Source: Nocardioides luteus
GTDB taxonomy: Bacteria > Actinomycetota > Actinomycetes > Propionibacteriales > Nocardioidaceae
DNA: 64,000 nucleotides
NCBI RefSeq assembly: GCF_000960475.2
Contig: NZ_JZDQ02000035.1
Location: 1 to 64,000, forward strand
Reading direction: 5' to 3'
The notes beneath the pieces are model-generated. The model was not told the origin of the DNA. It made no database searches and was given only the letters and a program-made list of their open reading frames with translations. Below, piece by piece: positions 1 to 8,074 of the stretch. Made by a program: the position numbers and the translations under genes. Position 1 is the first letter of the stretch; every line of letters begins with the position of its first letter.

Positions 1-1578
1 GCCGATGTCGCGGGTGCGGAACCAACCCCAGGCGCCCAGGAGCACAGCCGCGGTGAGGGCGGTCAGGGTGAGCTCGGGGGCCCACGCGAACGACTCGTTG
101 GGCATCTGCGGGACATGCGAGTAGGGCGAGATGCCGAGGAACCAGCCGGGCGCCTCGAGGAGCTCGCCGACGAGGGTGATCACGAGGCAGAGCGCGGGGA
201 GGGCGTAGCCGAGGCTCGAGCGGCGGAGCGCCAGCAGGCCGGCAGCGAGAGCCGAGGTCAACCAGACCGCCGGTGTCCAGGCCAGGGCCGCGGGCACGAT
301 CTGGTCGGGATGCGAGCCGTCGGCCGAGCCCGCCGCCCCGAAGCCGATCCACATGAACAGCCCGGCCAGGAAAAGCAGCCACAGGGCGCCGGCGAAGGCG
401 ACCAGCACGGCCGACCAGTACCAGCGGGACCGGGAGGTCGCGGTGGCGAGCACCGTCTCGGCACGCCCGTCGGACTCGTCCGAGCCGGCGTGGGAGATGA
501 CCGAGATCGCGAAGAAGGTGATCACGATCGCCACGATCGAGAGGACGGCCGCGACCATGGTGTCGGCCATCGCACCCTCGCCGCCGAGCCGCTGCAGCAT
601 CTCCTGGGCGCTGTCGCTGTCCAGCAGGTCACCGAAGCCCGGCACGATCGCGCCGAAGACCGCGCCCATCGCCGCGATCGCGATCGACCAGGTGATCAGC
701 GCCGAGGAGTTCAGACGTACGCAGAGGGCGAGCGCATCCGCCAGGCGGGGCGAGCCGACGGCGGGCCCGGGCCTTGCTGCGATCATCCCCGAGCCGAGGT
801 CGCGGCGACCGTGCAGGACACGGGCGACGCCGACGAGCACGACCGCCAGGCCGACGTAGAGGAGCAGCATCCACCAGCGCGGCTCGGACCAGGCGCGGAT
901 CTGGGTGTTCCATCCGAACGGCGTCAGCCAGGAGAGCCAGGACACCGAGGTGTCGCCGATGGCGCGAAGGATGTAGAGGACGCCGATCGCGCCGGCGGTC
1001 AGCGAGGCGCACGTCCGCGCGCTCGCGGAGAGCTGCGAGGTCACCGCGGTGATGCCGGTCGCCACCAGGCCGATGCCCGTCCAGGTCGCGCCGAAGACGA
1101 TGGACCCGGTCGCGGGCAGCCCGCCACCGATCGAGGCGAGCGCCGCGAGGACGCCGACCAGGAGCGAGACCCCGGTGGCCTCGACCAGGGCCGACGCGGT
1201 GGGCGCCTCGGCGCCCACCGCGGTGCCGCCCACCAGCTCGAGCCGGCCGCTCTCCTCCTCGACGCGGGTGTGGCGGCGTACGAGGACCACGAGGAGGACG
1301 GCGACGAAGATCGCGTAGAGGACGGTCATCTTCGTCATCGCCAGCTCGCCGAGGCTGTGGACGTCGAGGATCGGGCCGTAGAGCGCAACGGTCGCGCCGC
1401 TGGCGTTGAGCCCCTCGGCCGTGTGCACCCGCTCCGCCTCGGAGCTGTAGATCGACTCGGTCCCCACGGCGGACGCATAGACCATCAGGGTCAGGACGGC
1501 CACCCACACCGGGATGATGACCCGGTCACGGCGCAGGGCCGTGCGGGTGAGCAGTGCGGTGCCTGCGTACGCACTCAT
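1..1578 (-). CDS. ABC-2 type exporter permease, partial (3' end beyond window)
   Basis: Integral membrane subunit of an ABC exporter. The frame is open for 526 codons from the ATG at 1578 to the window edge, so the C-terminus is missing. I count about twelve hydrophobic segments in two similar sets of six, the layout of the long actinobacterial ABC-2 permeases often labelled polyketide or tetronasin-type antibiotic exporters. The start codon overlaps the stop of the upstream ATPase gene (ATGA, 1575-1578), implying translational coupling. The substrate cannot be read from the sequence; export of a toxic small molecule is inferred from the neighbouring TetR repressor and family habit. Confidence 0.85.
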   Translation of the reverse strand, partial: MSAYAGTALLTRTALRRDRVIIPVWVAVLTLMVYASAVGTESIYSSEAERVHTAEGLNASGATVALYGPILDVHSLGELAMTKMTVLYAIFVAVLLVVLVRRHTRVEEESGRLELVGGTAVGAEAPTASALVEATGVSLLVGVLAALASIGGGLPATGSIVFGATWTGIGLVATGITAVTSQLSASARTCASLTAGAIGVLYILRAIGDTSVSWLSWLTPFGWNTQIRAWSEPRWWMLLLYVGLAVVLVGVARVLHGRRDLGSGMIAARPGPAVGSPRLADALALCVRLNSSALITWSIAIAAMGAVFGAIVPGFGDLLDSDSAQEMLQRLGGEGAMADTMVAAVLSIVAIVITFFAISVISHAGSDESDGRAETVLATATSRSRWYWSAVLVAFAGALWLLFLAGLFMWIGFGAAGSADGSHPDQIVPAALAWTPAVWLTSALAAGLLALRRSSLGYALPALCLVITLVGELLEAPGWFLGISPYSHVPQMPNESFAWAPELTLTALTAAVLLGAWGWFRTRDIG

Positions 1579-2480
1579 CGTGCTGCTCCCTCGGTGCGGT
1601 AGGCGTCGAGGAAGAGCTCCTCGAGGCTCGGCGGGGTGGAGGTGAGGGAGCGCACGCCGGCGGCGGTGAGGGCGGTGAGAACGGCCGGGAGGCCCTCGGG
1701 GTCGACGGCGCACGTGATGGTCTGGTCCTCGACCTTCACGTCGTGGATGCCGGGGCCGGCGAGCTCCGGGAGGGTGCCGCTGACCTGCGCCGTCACCTTC
1801 GAGCGCCGCAGGTGGCGGAGCGACTCCAGGGTGCCGGTCTCGACCGCCTGGCCGGCGCGGATGATCGTCACCCGGTCGGCCAGTCGCTCGACCTCGGAGA
1901 GGATGTGGCTGGAGAGCAGCACGGTGGCGCCGCGCTCCTTGTGCTCGGCGACGCACTCGTTGAAGATCTGCTCCATCAGCGGGTCCAGGCCCGAGGTGGG
2001 CTCGTCGAGGATCAGCAGGTCGGGGTCCGCGGCGAAGGCGGCGACGAGGGCGACCTTCTGCCGGTTGCCCTTCGAGTAGGCGCGGCCCTTCTTGGTCGGG
2101 TCGAGCTGGAAGCGCTCCAGGAGCTCGGCGCGACGGGTGTCCTTCGGGTCCACGTCGCGAAGCCGCAGCAGCAGGTCGATGGTCTCGCCGCCGGAGAGGT
2201 TGGGCCACAGGGCGACGTCTCCCGGGACGTACGCCAGGCGCTTGTGGATCGTGACCGAGTCGGCCCAGGGGTCCAGCCCGAAGACCCGGGCGCTGCCGCC
2301 GTTGACCCGCAGCAGGCCGAGCAGGGCCCGGATCGTGGTGGACTTGCCGGCGCCGTTGGGGCCGAGGAAGCCGTGCACCTCGCCGGGCTGCACGACCAGG
2401 TCGAGCTCGTCGAGCGCACGGAACTTGCCGAACTGCTTGATGAGACCCGCGACCTCGATCGCGGGGACGTTCTCTGCCAT
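1575..2480 (-). CDS. ABC transporter ATP-binding protein (drug-exporter type)
   Basis: ATPase subunit (301 aa) that powers the permease encoded immediately downstream. Walker A GPNGAGKST is at residues 40-48, Walker B LLILDEP at about 155-161, and the H-loop SSH follows. The signature motif reads YSKGNRQKV (about 135-143), the non-LSGGQ form usual in DrrA/TnrB-like ABC-2 exporters. The C-terminal 80 residues form the usual extra domain of these ATPases. The gene lies 57 nt after the TetR gene and overlaps the permease by 4 nt, so the three genes look like one transcription unit. Confidence 0.93.
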   Translation of the reverse strand: MAENVPAIEVAGLIKQFGKFRALDELDLVVQPGEVHGFLGPNGAGKSTTIRALLGLLRVNGGSARVFGLDPWADSVTIHKRLAYVPGDVALWPNLSGGETIDLLLRLRDVDPKDTRRAELLERFQLDPTKKGRAYSKGNRQKVALVAAFAADPDLLILDEPTSGLDPLMEQIFNECVAEHKERGATVLLSSHILSEVERLADRVTIIRAGQAVETGTLESLRHLRRSKVTAQVSGTLPELAGPGIHDVKVEDQTITCAVDPEGLPAVLTALTAAGVRSLTSTPPSLEELFLDAYRTEGAAR

Positions 2481-2537
2481 GAAGATCTCATTTCCACGTT
2501 GAAGACGGATGAGGACGTACGCCGACGGGGCGGGGCA

Positions 2538-3209
2538 TCAATCCGATGCGGGCTCCGTCGCGGTGTCCTGCGGCGGGTCCGGGACGTAGAGCAGGTATTC
2601 GTCGAGCATGCGCCGGGTGGTGAAGAAGCCCTGGGTGTAGAGCTCGATCATCGGGAAGTAGCTGGTCGTCAGGAAGTCTCGGACGATGGCGCCGAGGTCG
2701 GCCGGGTCCTCGGGAGGCCTGAGCGTGATCTCGAGCATGAGCATGCCGAGGGCGGACAGCACCAGGTAGCGCGCCCGTGCCGGCTCGTCACGGCTGGGTT
2801 TGACCAGGCCCGCCTCGACACCGTGCTTGGTGTAGCCGACCGCGTCCTCGATCATCTGCTCGATGAAGGTCTGGCCGACCGGCCCGCCGTTCTGCAGGGA
2901 GCGCAGCACATAGCCGAGCATCGGTGCGTACTCGTCGGCCGCCGCGAACCGGTGCAGGATGCTCTGCCCCGCGGCCAGCTCGTCGATCGACTCGTTCTTG
3001 GCCTTGCGGATCTCGGCGAGCACCGCCTCGTCGCACTCGGCGTGGAGCTCGTCCTTCGAGCCGAAGTGGTGGATCACCAGGGCCGGACTGACCCCCGCGT
3101 CGGTCGCGATCGAACGGACCGAGGCGCCGAAGCCGTCCCGCGCGAACCGCAGCACCGCGGCGTCGCGGATCCGCTCGCGGGTGGTGGGGTCGGCTGAGGC
3201 TGAACGCAT
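2538..3209 (-). CDS. TetR-family transcriptional repressor of the ABC exporter
   Basis: 223 aa from the ATG at 3209. The N-terminal helix-turn-helix (about residues 8-55, including GVSPALVIHHFGSKDEL) is typical TetR; the C-terminal two thirds form the variable ligand domain. It is the first gene of an operon with the exporter ATPase and permease, so it probably represses its own operon and is released by the exported compound. No Shine-Dalgarno precedes the ATG, but a TANNNT box (TAGCAT) ends 5 nt before it, suggesting a leaderless transcript. A TTG two codons upstream (3215) is possible but less likely. Confidence 0.9.
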   Translation of the reverse strand: MRSASADPTTRERIRDAAVLRFARDGFGASVRSIATDAGVSPALVIHHFGSKDELHAECDEAVLAEIRKAKNESIDELAAGQSILHRFAAADEYAPMLGYVLRSLQNGGPVGQTFIEQMIEDAVGYTKHGVEAGLVKPSRDEPARARYLVLSALGMLMLEITLRPPEDPADLGAIVRDFLTTSYFPMIELYTQGFFTTRRMLDEYLLYVPDPPQDTATEPASD

Positions 3210-3232
3210 GTTCAATGCTAAACACGTGTTCA
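3201..3232 (-). promoter_or_regulatory. Double TetR operator around a leaderless promoter
   Basis: Two copies of the dyad TGAAC-N4-GTTCA occur with centres 18 bp apart: TGAACGCATGTTCA (3201-3214, perfect arms, covering the start codon) and TAAACACGTGTTCA (3219-3232, one mismatch). The putative -10 TAGCAT on the minus strand (3220-3215) sits exactly between them. This geometry suits autorepression by the adjacent TetR protein. Binding is inferred, not shown. Confidence 0.65.
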
Positions 3233-3284
3233 GTCGGAGTGCAAGGGGGTAATACCGATGCGGGGGTAGCAGGTCCTCCGCGCC

Positions 3285-4817
3285 TCAGCCCGCGTAGCGA
3301 GCTGCCCGAGCCGTCGGTTCGCCGGGTCCAGAGGCGAGCAGGGCCAGCAGCTCGTCCTCCAGGACCGCGCCGACGCGGCGGCAGAAGGTCTCGGGCTCGT
3401 CGGCGGCGTCGGGGGACTCGGCGACGATCCGGTCGACCACGCCGATCTGCCGGAGGTCGACGGCGAGGACCCGTTGGGCCTCGGCCATCTCGGCGGCGTG
3501 GTCGGAGTCGCCGTGCACGATCGCGCTCGCGCCCTCGGGCGGGAGCGGGGAGAGCCAGGCGTGCTGCGCCGCGACCACCCGGTCGGCGGGGAGGAAGGCG
3601 AGCGCGCCGCCGCCGTTGCCCTCGCCCAGCATCAGGCTGAGCGTCGGGGTCTCGACGTTGACGAGCGTTCCCAACGTACGCGCGATCTCGCCGGCGATGC
3701 CGCCGTTCTCGGCCTCGGGGGAGAGGGCGGCGCCGGGGGTGTCAATGACGGTGACGACGGGGAGCCCGAGGCCGGCAGCGAGCTTCATTCCGCGCTGCGC
3801 CTCGCGCAGCCCCTCCGGTCCGAGTGGCTGGTGAGCCTGTTCGCGCCGATCCTGCGCCAGCACCAGGCACGGCGCCGACCCGAACCGCGCCAGCGCGATG
3901 ATCAGGCCGGGATCGCGCTCGCCCTGTCCGGTGCCGTTGAGGGGTACGACGTCCGAGGCCGCGATCCGGAGCAGCGCTCGCGCCCCCGGCCGGTCGGCGC
4001 GCCGGGACCGCGTGATCGCGTCCCAGGTGTCGACCGCCGAGAAGTCGCCCCCGTCGGCCGAAGCGTCACTCGCGTCGGCCGAAGCGTCACCCGGTGACCT
4101 CTCGGCCGACGCGAGCGACGTCTCGGCCGACCGGGGCGACTTCTCGGGGCGGAGGTCGAGGATGGTGAGCACTCGGTCGACGAGGCCGGCGAGCTCGTCG
4201 GGAGGTACGACGCCGTCGACGAGGCCGTGGGCGAAGAGGTTCTCCGAGACCTGGACGCCGGCGGGGAAGGGGCGGCCGTTGAGCACCTCGTAGACCTTCG
4301 GCCCGAGGAACCCCAGGAGCGCGCCCGGCTCGGCGACGGTGACGTGACCCAACGATCCCCAGGAGGCCATCACGCCGCCGGTGGTGGGGTGGCGCAGGTA
4401 GACGAGGTAGGGGAGACCGGCCGCCTTGTGGCGGGTGACCGCCTCGGCGATACGCACCATCTGCACGAACGCGGGCGTGCCCTCCTGCATCCGGGTGCCG
4501 CCCGAGGCCGGCCCGGCGAGCAGCGGCAGCCCCTCGCGCGTGGCGCGCTCCACGGCCGCGATCAGCCGCTCGGCCGACGCGCGCCCGATCGAGCCGGCGA
4601 GGAACCGGAACTCGGAGAGCACCACGGCCACCCGGCGACCGGCGATCCGGGCCTCGCCGGTGACCACCGACTCATCCGTGCCCGCGCGCTCGCGCGCGCG
4701 AGCCAGGTCGGCGGCGTACGCCTCGGGGATCGCGGCATATGACGGCGGCGTGTCCCAGGACGTCCATGTCCCGGCGTCGAGGACGAGATCGATCAGCTCG
4801 GCAGAGGTCAGGCCCAT
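3285..4817 (-). CDS. Fused AccD-AccA type acyl-CoA carboxyltransferase
   Basis: 510 aa. The N-terminal half (about 1-220) resembles the beta (AccD) carboxyltransferase subunit and the C-terminal half (about 263-510) the alpha (AccA) subunit; the glycine-rich crotonase-fold segments PASGGTRMQEG and GEGNGGGALAF are visible. It should transfer carboxyl from carboxybiotin to acetyl-CoA or a related acyl-CoA. Mycobacterial AccD3 has a similar fused layout and length. No biotin carboxylase or biotin carrier gene is nearby, and the zinc ribbon of E. coli AccD is absent. The odd feature is the linker, residues about 223-262, a seven-residue Ser-Ala-Asp/Glu repeat encoded by a palindromic DNA repeat (separate entry). 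Transcribed alone. Confidence 0.85.
   Translation of the reverse strand: MGLTSAELIDLVLDAGTWTSWDTPPSYAAIPEAYAADLARARERAGTDESVVTGEARIAGRRVAVVLSEFRFLAGSIGRASAERLIAAVERATREGLPLLAGPASGGTRMQEGTPAFVQMVRIAEAVTRHKAAGLPYLVYLRHPTTGGVMASWGSLGHVTVAEPGALLGFLGPKVYEVLNGRPFPAGVQVSENLFAHGLVDGVVPPDELAGLVDRVLTILDLRPEKSPRSAETSLASAERSPGDASADASDASADGGDFSAVDTWDAITRSRRADRPGARALLRIAASDVVPLNGTGQGERDPGLIIALARFGSAPCLVLAQDRREQAHQPLGPEGLREAQRGMKLAAGLGLPVVTVIDTPGAALSPEAENGGIAGEIARTLGTLVNVETPTLSLMLGEGNGGGALAFLPADRVVAAQHAWLSPLPPEGASAIVHGDSDHAAEMAEAQRVLAVDLRQIGVVDRIVAESPDAADEPETFCRRVGAVLEDELLALLASGPGEPTARAARYAG
4033..4143. repeat. 21-bp palindromic repeat array, copy 1 (inside the AccD-AccA linker)
   Basis: Units begin with the 8-bp palindrome TCGGCCGA at 4054, 4075, 4102 and 4123; spacings are 21, 27 and 21 bp. 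A degenerate unit starts at 4033 and a decayed one at 4144. The first units read TCGGCCGA then AGCGTCACTCGCG. The unit at 4102, reverse-complemented, reads TCGGCCGA then GACGTCGCTCGCG. So the array is inverted around the 27-bp hinge at 4075-4101, whose centre GTCAC-CCG-GTGAC is itself a hairpin. It is in frame with the host gene. A second copy is at 44665-44838. Confidence 0.85.
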
Positions 4818-4937
4818 GCCGGGACCATACCCCGAGTTGGCTCATTGGCTGAGCCTCTGTCCGCCCATGGACACATCCAGTAATAGTCCATAAAGACAAT
4901 TAACATTGACGACCTAGACCTCATGAAGGAGTCCGGA

Positions 4938-6059
4938 ATGCCCCACGTCCCTGAGTTCCTCTGGTACCTCCCCAACTTCGTCGAGACCGGCCACCGTGGC
5001 GACACCGCGTCGGCAGAAGAGGGTTACGGCACGCTCGACTACCAGGTCGGCCTGGCCGAGGCGGTCGAGAACGCCGGCTGGGCCGGTGCCCTGCTCGGCA
5101 CCAGCTGGGGGAGGCCCGACACCTTCACCGTCGCGACGGCCCTGGCCGCGCGGACCACGACCTTCGAGCCGCTCGTCGCGATCCGGCCGGGCTACTGGCG
5201 TCCGGCCAACTTCGCCACCTCGGCCGCGACCCTCGACCAGCTCAGCCGCGGCCGGGTGCGGGTCAACATCGTCTCCGGGCAGGACGACCTGGCCGCGTAC
5301 GGCGATCGTGAGGACTCCCGTGCTGCCCGCTACGCGCGGACCAAGGAGTTCATGCGGCTGGTGCGGCGGCTGTGGACCGAGGAGAACGTCACCTTCGACG
5401 GCGACCACTTCCAGGTCGCCGACTCGACGATCACCCCACGCCCGTACGCCACCGACGGCCGCCCGCACCCCCGGCTGTACTTCGGCGGCGCCTCCCCGGA
5501 GGCGGAGGCGGTGGCCGCGACCGAGGCGGACGTGCAGCTCTTCTGGGGTGAGCCGCTGGACGGCATCGCCGAGCGGATCGAGCGCCTGCGCGGGCTGCAG
5601 GAGTCGCTGGGCCGCGACCTGGAGCCGCTCGAGTTCGGGCTGAGGATCACCACGCTGATCCGTGACACCCGCGAGGAGGCCTGGCGCGACGCCGAGGAGA
5701 AGGTGCGCCGGATGGCCGACAACGTCGGCGACCGCGAGTTCCGGCGCACGGCCCGGGCGGCGGTCGGGCAGAGCCGGCTCCTCGACCTCGCCGACCGCGG
5801 CGACGTGCTCGACGACTGCCTCTACACCGCCCCGGGACGCTACGGCGGTGGCGGCGCCGGCACCACCTGGCTGGTCGGCTCGGCGGACGATGTCGCCGCC
5901 GCGCTCGCTCGCTACCAGGAGCTCGGCGTGAGCCACTTCGTCCTCTCGGACACGCCCTACCGGACCGAGGTCGCCCGGGTCGGCGAGGCACTGATCCCGC
6001 GACTCCGAGAGACGAGCCGGGCCGCGCTAACGGCATCAAACGGCGTACGTCGGGCGTAG
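4938..6059 (+). CDS. LLM-class FMN-dependent monooxygenase, SsuD-like
   Basis: 373 aa luciferase-like TIM-barrel protein of the alkanesulfonate monooxygenase group, expected to use reduced flavin and oxygen to desulfonate organosulfonates or a related substrate. Family landmarks include VEFLWYLPNF-like start (PHVPEFLWYLPNF), GRVRVNIVSGQ (about residues 107-117) and YFGGASPEAE (about 182-191). The start at 4938 is chosen because AAGGAG (4926-4931) lies 6 nt upstream; an in-frame ATG at 4923 would place that site inside the gene. No sulfonate transporter or flavin reductase is adjacent, so the exact substrate is open. Confidence 0.88.
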   Translation: MPHVPEFLWYLPNFVETGHRGDTASAEEGYGTLDYQVGLAEAVENAGWAGALLGTSWGRPDTFTVATALAARTTTFEPLVAIRPGYWRPANFATSAATLDQLSRGRVRVNIVSGQDDLAAYGDREDSRAARYARTKEFMRLVRRLWTEENVTFDGDHFQVADSTITPRPYATDGRPHPRLYFGGASPEAEAVAATEADVQLFWGEPLDGIAERIERLRGLQESLGRDLEPLEFGLRITTLIRDTREEAWRDAEEKVRRMADNVGDREFRRTARAAVGQSRLLDLADRGDVLDDCLYTAPGRYGGGGAGTTWLVGSADDVAAALARYQELGVSHFVLSDTPYRTEVARVGEALIPRLRETSRAALTASNGVRRA

Positions 6060-6184
6060 TTAACCGGAAAGACACGCGCCTGACCTGGGAAAACCGTTGG
6101 TAGGTGGAGCGTGTTCGCTCTATCCTGGTAGTACCCGGTCTACCCACCGGGCCAAATCGACCTGACCACTTGAAGGACCCACGC

Positions 6185-6277
6185 ATGAGCACGCAGCACT
6201 CGACCACCGCCCCGGCGGCGTGGTCGCTGACCGCTGCGCACGAGCGCGACCCTCATGCCCGCGGGAGCCGACAGTGA
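6185..6277 (+). CDS. Leader peptide ahead of the HNH gene (30 aa)
   Basis: ATG at 6185 is preceded by TGAAGGA (6171-6177) with 7 nt spacing, one of the better ribosome sites in the window, and the frame closes with TGA at 6275-6277. The peptide begins MSTQHSTTAPAAW and is Ser/Thr/Ala-rich at first, then has His, Arg and Asp (AAHERDPHARGSRQ). There is no run of a single amino acid as in classic biosynthetic leaders. The stop is about 30 nt before a large terminator hairpin, so ribosome progress could control read-through. Function is inferred from position only. Confidence 0.6.
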   Translation: MSTQHSTTAPAAWSLTAAHERDPHARGSRQ

Positions 6278-6307
6278 CCTGGGTGCATAGCCGCACCGGA
6301 TCACTCC

Positions 6308-6358
6308 GGGCCGCTCCTGCGAGACATGTCTGTCTCGTCGGGGCGGCCCTTTTTGTTT
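6308..6358 (+). terminator. Intrinsic terminator inside the HNH leader
   Basis: The arm GGGCCGCTCC (6308-6317) pairs with GGGGCGGCCC (6340-6349), and the stem continues through CGAGACA/TGTCTCG to a 4-nt loop TGTC, about 19 pairs with one mismatch and two G-U pairs. It is followed by CTTTTTGTTT. A U-tract this good is rare in such GC-rich genomes. It lies between the leader peptide and the HNH ribosome site. Confidence 0.85.
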
Positions 6359-6410
6359 CTGTCCGACCATCACGCGATCTCTATCCGACTCTCCTGGGAG
6401 GTAACCGAAT

Positions 6411-6866
6411 ATGACCACGACCATGGGCGCCGTGACCCTCTATAACGCCTCCTTCGAGCCGCTCGGACGGGTCTCGTTCAAGCACGCCGTGCGGATGCTC
6501 TTCCGTGAGGTGGCGGTGGTTCACGAGCAACAGGGCGACAAGATGATCGGGCCTCATCCATGGCCCAAGGCGGTGCGGCTGGTCCGCTACATCGCCATGC
6601 ATTGGATGTATCGCCCGGCCGGCTACTCCCGCGAGGGAGTGCTCAAGCGCGACCAGCATCGTTGTGCCTACTGCGGCGGCCAGGCCCGCACCATCGACCA
6701 CCTGCTGCCACAGTCACGCGGCGGTAGATGGACGTGGATGAACACCGTGGCGGCGTGCGGCAAGTGCAACGGCCGCAAGGGCAATCGCACGCCCGAGGAG
6801 GCCCACATGGCTCTCCGGATCCAGCCGTATGTCCCGACCCGCGCTCAGCTCGCGGCCATCATCTGA
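6411..6866 (+). CDS. Small HNH endonuclease
   Basis: 151 aa. The HNH/zinc module is C-terminal: CAYC (85-88), IDHLLPQSRGG (about 95-105, the DH pair), N111, and CGKCNGRKGN (116-125). These give two CxxC zinc knuckles and the histidine-metal site of a non-specific or nicking nuclease. The N-terminal 80 residues are a conserved extension of unknown role. The ribosome site GGGAGG (6396-6401) is 9 nt before the ATG. The gene stands alone behind the attenuator-like leader, so its expression seems conditional. It is not of the IscB/HEARO type, which is much longer. Confidence 0.9.
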   Translation: MTTTMGAVTLYNASFEPLGRVSFKHAVRMLFREVAVVHEQQGDKMIGPHPWPKAVRLVRYIAMHWMYRPAGYSREGVLKRDQHRCAYCGGQARTIDHLLPQSRGGRWTWMNTVAACGKCNGRKGNRTPEEAHMALRIQPYVPTRAQLAAII

Positions 6867-6955
6867 TCCTCGATGTGCCATTTTCTGCTCGCGGGCTGGG
6901 CGAATTCGCCGTGTCGACTTGACGCATCATTAATAAGTACGATGGACTAACAAAC

Positions 6956-8074
6956 ATGTCCAAGGCGAGACGGCGAACGTTGCGGCCGATCGGGAAATTG
7001 CTGCAGGAGGATGCGCGGCGTCATCACCGTTCGCTGGTGCTCCAGCACCTCTTCGCGGTGGGGCCTGCCAGCCGTGCCGACCTGGCCCGGGCCTCCGGTC
7101 TGACGCGGGCGACGGTCTCCGATCTGGTCGGCAGTCTCCTCGAGGACGGCCTCGTCGAGGAGCTCGGCGCACCGGTCGAGAGCCGGGTGGGGAAGCCGCC
7201 GATGCTGGTCGGTCTCGCCGCCGACGCCACCCACATCGTGGCCGTCGACGTCTCCGGCGACGACCAGGTCGCCGGGGCCGTGCTCAACCTGACCGGCGAC
7301 GTCGTCCACCGCACCACCCGGTGCCGGGAGGGCCGCACCGGCGCCGCCGCCGTACGCCTCGTGAAGGAGCTGGTCACCGAGCTGATCGCGAGCACCGACC
7401 GGCCGATCCTCGGCATCGGGATCGGCAGCCCCGGTGTGGTCGCCGCCGACGGCACCGTGGTCGCCGCCCCCAACCTGGGCTGGACCGACGTCACCCTGGC
7501 CGAGCAGGTGCGGCGCGAGACCGGCCGACCGACGTACGTCGCCAACGACGCCAACACGGCCGTGCTGGGGGAGTACACCTTCGGTCAGTCGGGCGACGGC
7601 GGCCTGATGCTCGTGCGGGTCGGGACCGGTGTCGGTGCGGGGCTCGTCCTCGAGGGGGCGCTGCTGCACGGGTTCGTCGACGCGGCCGGTGAGGTCGGGC
7701 ACGTGACCGTCGACCCCGAGGGCCCGCTGTGCGCCTGCGGCCGCAAGGGCTGCCTGGAGACCTTCCTCGCGGTGCCGCGCCTGCGCGAACGCCTCGAGAC
7801 GGACCACGACGACGCGCTCGTGGAAGCCGGAGAACACCTGGGAAAGGCATTGGCGCCTGTGGTCGGAACCCTCAACCTTCACGAGCTGGTCCTCTCCGGG
7901 CCGGCCGATCTGCTCGACGGGACGCTGCGCGAGACCGCCGACCGGATCATCCGCGAGCGGACGATGCCGGTCAGCGGCGAGCCGCTGGAGTTCCGTACGT
8001 CGACGCTCGGCGAGGACGTCGTCATCGTCGGCGCCGCGGTGCTCGTCCTCGCCGGTGAGCTGGGGGTCTCGTGA
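6956..8074 (+). CDS. ROK-family transcriptional regulator of the aminosugar operon
   Basis: 372 aa with an N-terminal winged helix-turn-helix (about residues 28-75, GPASRADLARASGLTRATVS) and a C-terminal ROK sugar-kinase fold. The ROK zinc/sugar motif appears as CACGRKGCLE (about 260-269) after GEVGHVTV. NagC/Mlc-type relatives bind N-acetylglucosamine derivatives and repress uptake and catabolic genes. It is the first gene of a tight four-gene set and its stop abuts the hexosaminidase start, so it probably autoregulates the operon. A TTGACG (6919-6924) and TACGAT (6938-6943) lie upstream but their spacing is poor, so I do not mark a promoter. Confidence 0.9.
   Translation: MSKARRRTLRPIGKLLQEDARRHHRSLVLQHLFAVGPASRADLARASGLTRATVSDLVGSLLEDGLVEELGAPVESRVGKPPMLVGLAADATHIVAVDVSGDDQVAGAVLNLTGDVVHRTTRCREGRTGAAAVRLVKELVTELIASTDRPILGIGIGSPGVVAADGTVVAAPNLGWTDVTLAEQVRRETGRPTYVANDANTAVLGEYTFGQSGDGGLMLVRVGTGVGAGLVLEGALLHGFVDAAGEVGHVTVDPEGPLCACGRKGCLETFLAVPRLRERLETDHDDALVEAGEHLGKALAPVVGTLNLHELVLSGPADLLDGTLRETADRIIRERTMPVSGEPLEFRTSTLGEDVVIVGAAVLVLAGELGVS

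Larger units (their letters stand above)
6121..6410 (+). promoter_or_regulatory. Long structured 5' leader of the HNH gene (probable attenuator)
   Basis: This stretch (with 6060-6120, 351 bp without a conventional gene) holds, in order: a TATCCT box (6121-6126) that could be a -10; a perfect 6-bp hairpin CCCGGT/ACCGGG (6134-6151); a 30-codon reading frame with a strong ribosome site; a GC-rich segment with a possible CCGG/CCGG hairpin; a strong intrinsic terminator; then 50 nt to the HNH start. The order leader peptide, terminator, gene is that of ribosome-dependent attenuation. I do not recognise a named riboswitch in it. Confidence 0.6.

Noticed and set aside
115..1602. A long plus-strand open frame over the ABC permease
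   Set aside because: Arg/Gly/Asp-rich shadow; the minus strand encodes twelve hydrophobic helices coupled to the ATPase gene.
6278..6310. A possible T-box element in the HNH leader (GGGTGCATAGCCGC looks slightly like the T-box bulge)
   Set aside because: The conserved T-box sequence and a specifier stem are not present, and the gene is not an aminoacyl-tRNA synthetase or amino-acid gene.
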